Origin: Actinosomnolentus pattersoniae (SeqCode)
GTDB lineage: Bacteria > Actinomycetota > UBA4738
NCBI GenBank assembly: GCA_013817655.1
Contig: JACDCJ010000068.1
Span: 1-9,023, forward strand
Length of the DNA stretch: 9,023 nucleotides
Reading direction: 5' to 3'
Positions 7,501 through 9,023 of the stretch are shown here, piece after piece. The translations under genes and the position numbers were made by a program. The notes under the pieces were generated by a model. The model saw only the letters and a list, made by a program, of their open reading frames with translations, had not been told where the DNA came from and ran no database searches. The first letter of the stretch is position 1. Every line of letters begins with the position of its first letter.

Positions 7501-7931
7501 CGGCGGCCCGATACGGCCAGTGAGCCCGGTTCGGACTCGGGGCCCAGGAGGCAGATCATTCCCTCCGAACGTTCGCAGGCCTGACCTGTGGTGAGAGCCG
7601 GGTCGCCGCGCTCCCCCGTCATGTGGGCGGTCGTCAGAAGCCTGCAGAGGTTGCCGTATCCGGTGGCGTCCTTGGCGAGGAGCGTGATGAGGCGGTCCCC
7701 GAGGCGCGTTCGGATGGTCAGCGTCGCCCCGTAGATCGGCTTGACCCCAAAGTGCGCGCACGCCGAGGCGAACCGCGCCGCCCCGTACAGCCCGTCGCGA
7801 TCGGTCATGGCAACCGCTCTCATGCCGAGCGCCGCCGTGCGCTCCACCAGGTCCTCCGGCGAGAACGCCCCGTCCTTGAGGGAGAAGTACGACCGGACGT
7901 TCAGATGAACGAACGAGGGGGACCCGAACAC
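4587..7931 (-). CDS. dnaE2: DnaE2-type error-prone DNA polymerase III alpha subunit
   Basis: C-family replicative-type polymerase of 1114 residues, probably the damage-inducible paralogue. Order: PHP domain (about 7-280); polymerase core with CRGSAAGS (351-358), active-site Asp393 and Asp395 in PDIDIDVE, and the third acid Asp544 in LLKLDVLGVRML; fingers including GCFQIESPGQRELL and ISLFRPGPVKSDM; tandem helix-hairpin-helix region (about 850-915); a clamp-binding-like QATLPL (930-935); and an OB-fold (about 995-1075). The PHP metal-binding histidines are degenerate (HLN, TDRD, ATNGVRYL), which argues against proofreading. A basic stretch rich in Arg, Gly and Pro (about 806-848) interrupts the region before IRLALKDVHGI. 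The start is GTG at 7931, immediately before the PHP domain and without a clear Shine-Dalgarno; it is in frame with the preceding gene after one TGA. Operon position behind a LexA site and next to dinB supports DnaE2 over the housekeeping DnaE1. Confidence 0.9.
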   Translation of the reverse strand: MFGSPSFVHLNVRSYFSLKDGAFSPEDLVERTAALGMRAVAMTDRDGLYGAARFASACAHFGVKPIYGATLTIRTRLGDRLITLLAKDATGYGNLCRLLTTAHMTGERGDPALTTGQACERSEGMICLLGPESEPGSLAVSGRRGAAAAALQPFREAFASEPGRGDLFLEVRNRLEPGDAEATRQMVNLLDETAVPGVATNGVRYLVPGDAFLADVLECMREVVPLASHHVSRRNAEGYLKAAPDMRALFEERPEFCDRTLDIAERCEFDLGIGTVHFPDFPTPPGRSAGSVLAERCWRGLEERGMRPTREVRDRLDSELSQIQVMGYAAYFLTVADIVGDIRAMGVRCACRGSAAGSLVCHLTGISDVDPVRHGLIFERFLNPLRDELPDIDIDVEAARREDVYDAVLSRYGEDRCACVTMVDTYRARGAIREVGKALGLPEGEVDLVAKAFPHIGAHHVREAMTTLPELSDSNLDAGQLETLFRVVERLNGFPRHLALHPSGIVLSGSDLPDRVPFERSFQGYRMVQADKDDVEAIGLLKLDVLGVRMLSSMRHTVEEIARTEGEKVDLDEIPPDDPATFELIRSSDTLGCFQIESPGQRELLQKFQPTEWSDLIIDISLFRPGPVKSDMITPFLDRRHGHEPTAYIHPWLKPSLQQSHGVVVYHEQVMQVLSAIGGYDLAEADRIRRRLSDDEEVAAIHPEFVRRAVARGVNASTAELIWSNVVQFASFGFCKAHAAAFAVPTYQSAWLKAHYRAQFLAGVLTHEPGMYPRRLILDDARRGGIAILPLDINRSEGDYIVEIVTEGHAAVAEGARGAVRSGRRRGRPKGDPSSPGRDPTSARPPRRYGIRLALKDVHGISEAELRSILAARAERPFADVGDVLRRTALSRPVAEALAHAGAFDALAGGSRRDRLYLAMIDDVVREGDQATLPLNQAPPPAVLREYSSAERVRAELEVVGLDASRHLMTFYRPVLCDLGVVPAARLGDLAGDQWIMVAGVKVASQTPAVRSGQRIIFLTLDDGTGLADVTVFERVQPWCARTVFHGFVLVVWGRLRRTGVKGTSIIAEQVWDLAALSRARHEGRLTEALTGSAGPSGVPTRKLWHASGGSAGW

Positions 7932-7938
7932 CGGGGAC

Positions 7939-7951
7939 GGGACTCAGTCCC
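7939..7951 (-). repeat. Small hairpin centred on the DUF6504 stop codon
   Basis: The minus strand reads GGGAC-TGA-GTCCC: five perfect base pairs with the stop codon as the loop, eight bases before the GTG of dnaE2. It could influence termination, re-initiation or readthrough, or it could be chance in GC-rich DNA. Confidence 0.35.
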
Positions 7952-8189
7952 AGAGGCGCTCGAGGTGCCACCGGCCCGCGCGGCGGTCCTCGTAGAGGTC
8001 GACCACCGCGCCGCCACTCGCCTCGACTCGCCAGTACTCACGGTCGCGGCCGTCCTCCCACCACCGCCCCTCGATCCGCCACCGGCCGATGACGTCGCGA
8101 ACCTCGTAGCGGCGGCCTCGCCAGGAGAAGGCGGCCGGCATCCCCGCGTCCCGTTCCACCACGACCATTTCCTCGTAGAGCTTGGCCAT
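7944..8189 (-). CDS. DUF6504 family small protein of the SOS operon
   Basis: Protein of 81 residues, first gene behind the LexA-regulated promoter. It matches the general pattern of the DUF6504 family as I know it: FSWRGRRYEVRDVIGRW (21-37), an RWW turn (42-44), EYWRVEAS (51-58), and a closing LYEDRRAGRWHLERLWD (65-81). It is rich in Trp and Arg with alternating hydrophobic residues, suggesting a small beta-rich fold, and has no signal peptide or membrane helix. DUF6504 proteins are commonly encoded beside DnaE2 or Y-family polymerase genes in actinobacteria, so an accessory role in translesion synthesis is a fair inference; the biochemical role is unknown. The ATG at 8189 has a G-rich run (GGTGGGGGG) just upstream and lies 14 bases after the LexA box. 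The stop is separated from dnaE2 by four codons in the same frame. Confidence 0.8.
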   Translation of the reverse strand: MAKLYEEMVVVERDAGMPAAFSWRGRRYEVRDVIGRWRIEGRWWEDGRDREYWRVEASGGAVVDLYEDRRAGRWHLERLWD

Positions 8190-8203
8190 CGCCCCCCACC
8201 GGA

Positions 8204-8219
8204 TCGAACATATGTTCGA
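8204..8219. promoter_or_regulatory. LexA operator (SOS box)
   Basis: TCGAACATATGTTCGA is a perfect 16-base palindrome that contains the Gram-positive LexA consensus CGAAC-N4-GTTCG. It lies 12 bases downstream of the -10 box and 14 bases before the ATG of the DUF6504 gene, so bound LexA would cover the transcription start and early leader. DNA damage, through RecA-stimulated LexA cleavage, should relieve repression of DUF6504-dnaE2-dinB. Confidence 0.92.
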
Positions 8220-8231
8220 CTAGAGGGAGGA

Positions 8232-8260
8232 AGAGTATTCCCGGCTCACCTGTCTGTCAA
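8232..8260 (-). promoter_or_regulatory. Sigma-70-type promoter of the DUF6504-dnaE2-dinB operon
   Basis: On the minus strand: a perfect -35 TTGACA (8260-8255), a 17-base spacer and -10 TACTCT (8237-8232), which fits the actinobacterial TANNNT form. The expected start is near 8225, giving a leader of about 36 bases that carries the LexA box. A strong promoter held shut by an operator just downstream is a typical SOS arrangement. Confidence 0.85.
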
Positions 8261-8277
8261 GCCCGGGGAAAACGGGC
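8261..8277 (-). terminator. Weak hairpin after the DivIVA-like gene
   Basis: GCCCG-7-CGGGC forms a five-pair GC stem five bases after the stop of the DivIVA-like gene and directly abuts the -35 box of the SOS operon. On the minus strand it is followed by TTGACAG and not by a T-run, so it is a poor intrinsic terminator. It may still separate the two transcription units. Confidence 0.25.
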
Positions 8278-8282
8278 CGCGG

Positions 8283-8942
8283 CTAGGAGGCTGGCTCTTC
8301 GCCTTCGACGAAGATATCGCCCACCTCGGGATCGACATCCGGCTCCATCGTCCCGTCCCCTGACACCGCGAGCTCCGCCCTCTCGGACTGCCGCTCGGCG
8401 GTCGATACGGCCTCGTCCAGCAACTGGATCATGTCCGCGAGACGCGCCTTCGCCTCTCGAAGCTCCTCGACCATCCCGTCCCGGCGGTCGGCGAGTCCCC
8501 CGAGGATCCGGTCGGTCTCCTCCCTCGCGGTCTGCAGGATGGCGTCGGCTCGGGCGCGCATCTCATCGGCGCCTTCCTGCGCTTCGCGAACGATGTCCTC
8601 GGCTCGGTCGGCTGCGTCCTGCAGTCGCTTCGTCGCCTCATCGGCGGCCTCGGTCCGAGTCCGGTCGGCCTGCTGCTCCGCGGTCCTGAGGAGCTCCGCC
8701 ATTCGGTCGGCGAGCTCGTTGTAGGCCGCCTCTTTCGCCGACTCCCGCGAGTCACGCGTCGACTCGTTCTCCTGACGCACGCGGTGCAGCTCGCGCTCGA
8801 GGTCCTCGATTCGATCGGCCACCTGCGCGACGTAGTCGAGCACGTCGTAGGGATCGTATCCCTTGCGCACGAGCGGAAACTTGGGGTGACGGACGTCCTC
8901 GAGCTGCGGCGGGACGAAGAGATCGACGTCGAGCACCGACAT
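8283..8942 (-). CDS. DivIVA-like coiled-coil protein
   Basis: Predicted cytoplasmic coiled-coil protein of 219 residues. The N-terminal part (about 18-50, RHPKFPLVRKGYDPYDVLDYVAQVADRI) carries the DivIVA membrane-binding/curvature-domain pattern around KGYDPYDV. A long heptad-rich helix follows from about 41 to 190, crowded with Ala, Glu, Arg and Asp, and ends in an acidic tail (about 198-219). DivIVA/Wag31 proteins gather at poles and septa and direct wall growth or division; a paralogue with another scaffold role is possible. The ATG at 8942 is well supported by GGAGAGGAGG five bases upstream (8957-8948). The 81 bases upstream to the window edge show no second gene; an ACTGTA at 9014-9019 (TACAGT on the minus strand) is a possible -10, but its -35 would be outside the window. 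A 93-base gap with a separate promoter divides it from the SOS operon. Confidence 0.78.
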   Translation of the reverse strand: MSVLDVDLFVPPQLEDVRHPKFPLVRKGYDPYDVLDYVAQVADRIEDLERELHRVRQENESTRDSRESAKEAAYNELADRMAELLRTAEQQADRTRTEAADEATKRLQDAADRAEDIVREAQEGADEMRARADAILQTAREETDRILGGLADRRDGMVEELREAKARLADMIQLLDEAVSTAERQSERAELAVSGDGTMEPDVDPEVGDIFVEGEEPAS

Positions 8943-9023
8943 GGGAGCCTCCTCTCCGAGTTGCGTACCCCGTTCGCTGACAGCATGCGAGTCGAACGTG
9001 GCGTCAGATCCTCACTGTAGCCC

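Noticed and set aside
8989..9003. Second SOS box near GTCGAACGTGG upstream of the DivIVA-like gene
   Set aside because: Only one half-site resembles the consensus; the matching GTTCG arm at the correct spacing is absent.

Overview
The window is GC-rich, compactly coded and reads as chromosomal DNA of an actinobacterium (Actinomycetota), possibly a lineage outside the well-studied orders. The evidence is the gene families: a DUF3040 membrane protein, a DivIVA-like coiled-coil protein, a TgpA-type transglutaminase with a Glu in the third triad position, a DUF6504 protein beside an error-prone DnaE, and a Gram-positive/actinobacterial-type LexA operator. No tRNA, rRNA, insertion sequence, CRISPR array or phage gene was seen. 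Coding is nearly continuous: the longest gap between genes is 158 bases (2751-2908), and no gap exceeds 300 bases.

Layout. One gene lies on the plus strand: a multi-pass membrane transglutaminase (2-2341) whose first few codons lie outside the window. Six genes lie on the minus strand. Read in their own direction they are: a DivIVA-like protein (8942-8283); a three-gene DNA-damage operon of a DUF6504 small protein (8189-7944), a DnaE2-type polymerase III alpha subunit (7931-4587) and a Y-family polymerase IV, DinB (4593-3358); a DUF3040 membrane protein (3274-2909); and a MerR-family regulator (2750-2262). The MerR gene runs tail-to-tail into the transglutaminase gene, with 80 bases coding on both strands.

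The centre of interest is the damage-tolerance operon. Upstream of the DUF6504 gene is a textbook promoter (TTGACA, 17-base spacer, TACTCT), followed by a perfect 16-base palindrome, TCGAACATATGTTCGA, which matches the LexA operator of Gram-positive bacteria. The three genes behind it are packed end to end: DUF6504 and DnaE2 are in the same frame, separated by a TGA and four codons, and DinB starts inside the last codons of DnaE2. I infer one LexA-repressed transcript for translesion synthesis. Unlike the classical imuA-imuB-dnaE2 mutasome, this cassette has a Y-family polymerase with its catalytic acids intact, no imuA or imuB in view, and a small Trp/Arg-rich protein encoded first.

The flanking genes (DivIVA, DUF3040, a TgpA-type transglutaminase) are of kinds often found near the division/cell-wall (dcw) region in actinobacteria, so the SOS cassette appears to sit in a cell-envelope neighbourhood. 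That is an inference from family knowledge; no core dcw gene is in the window.
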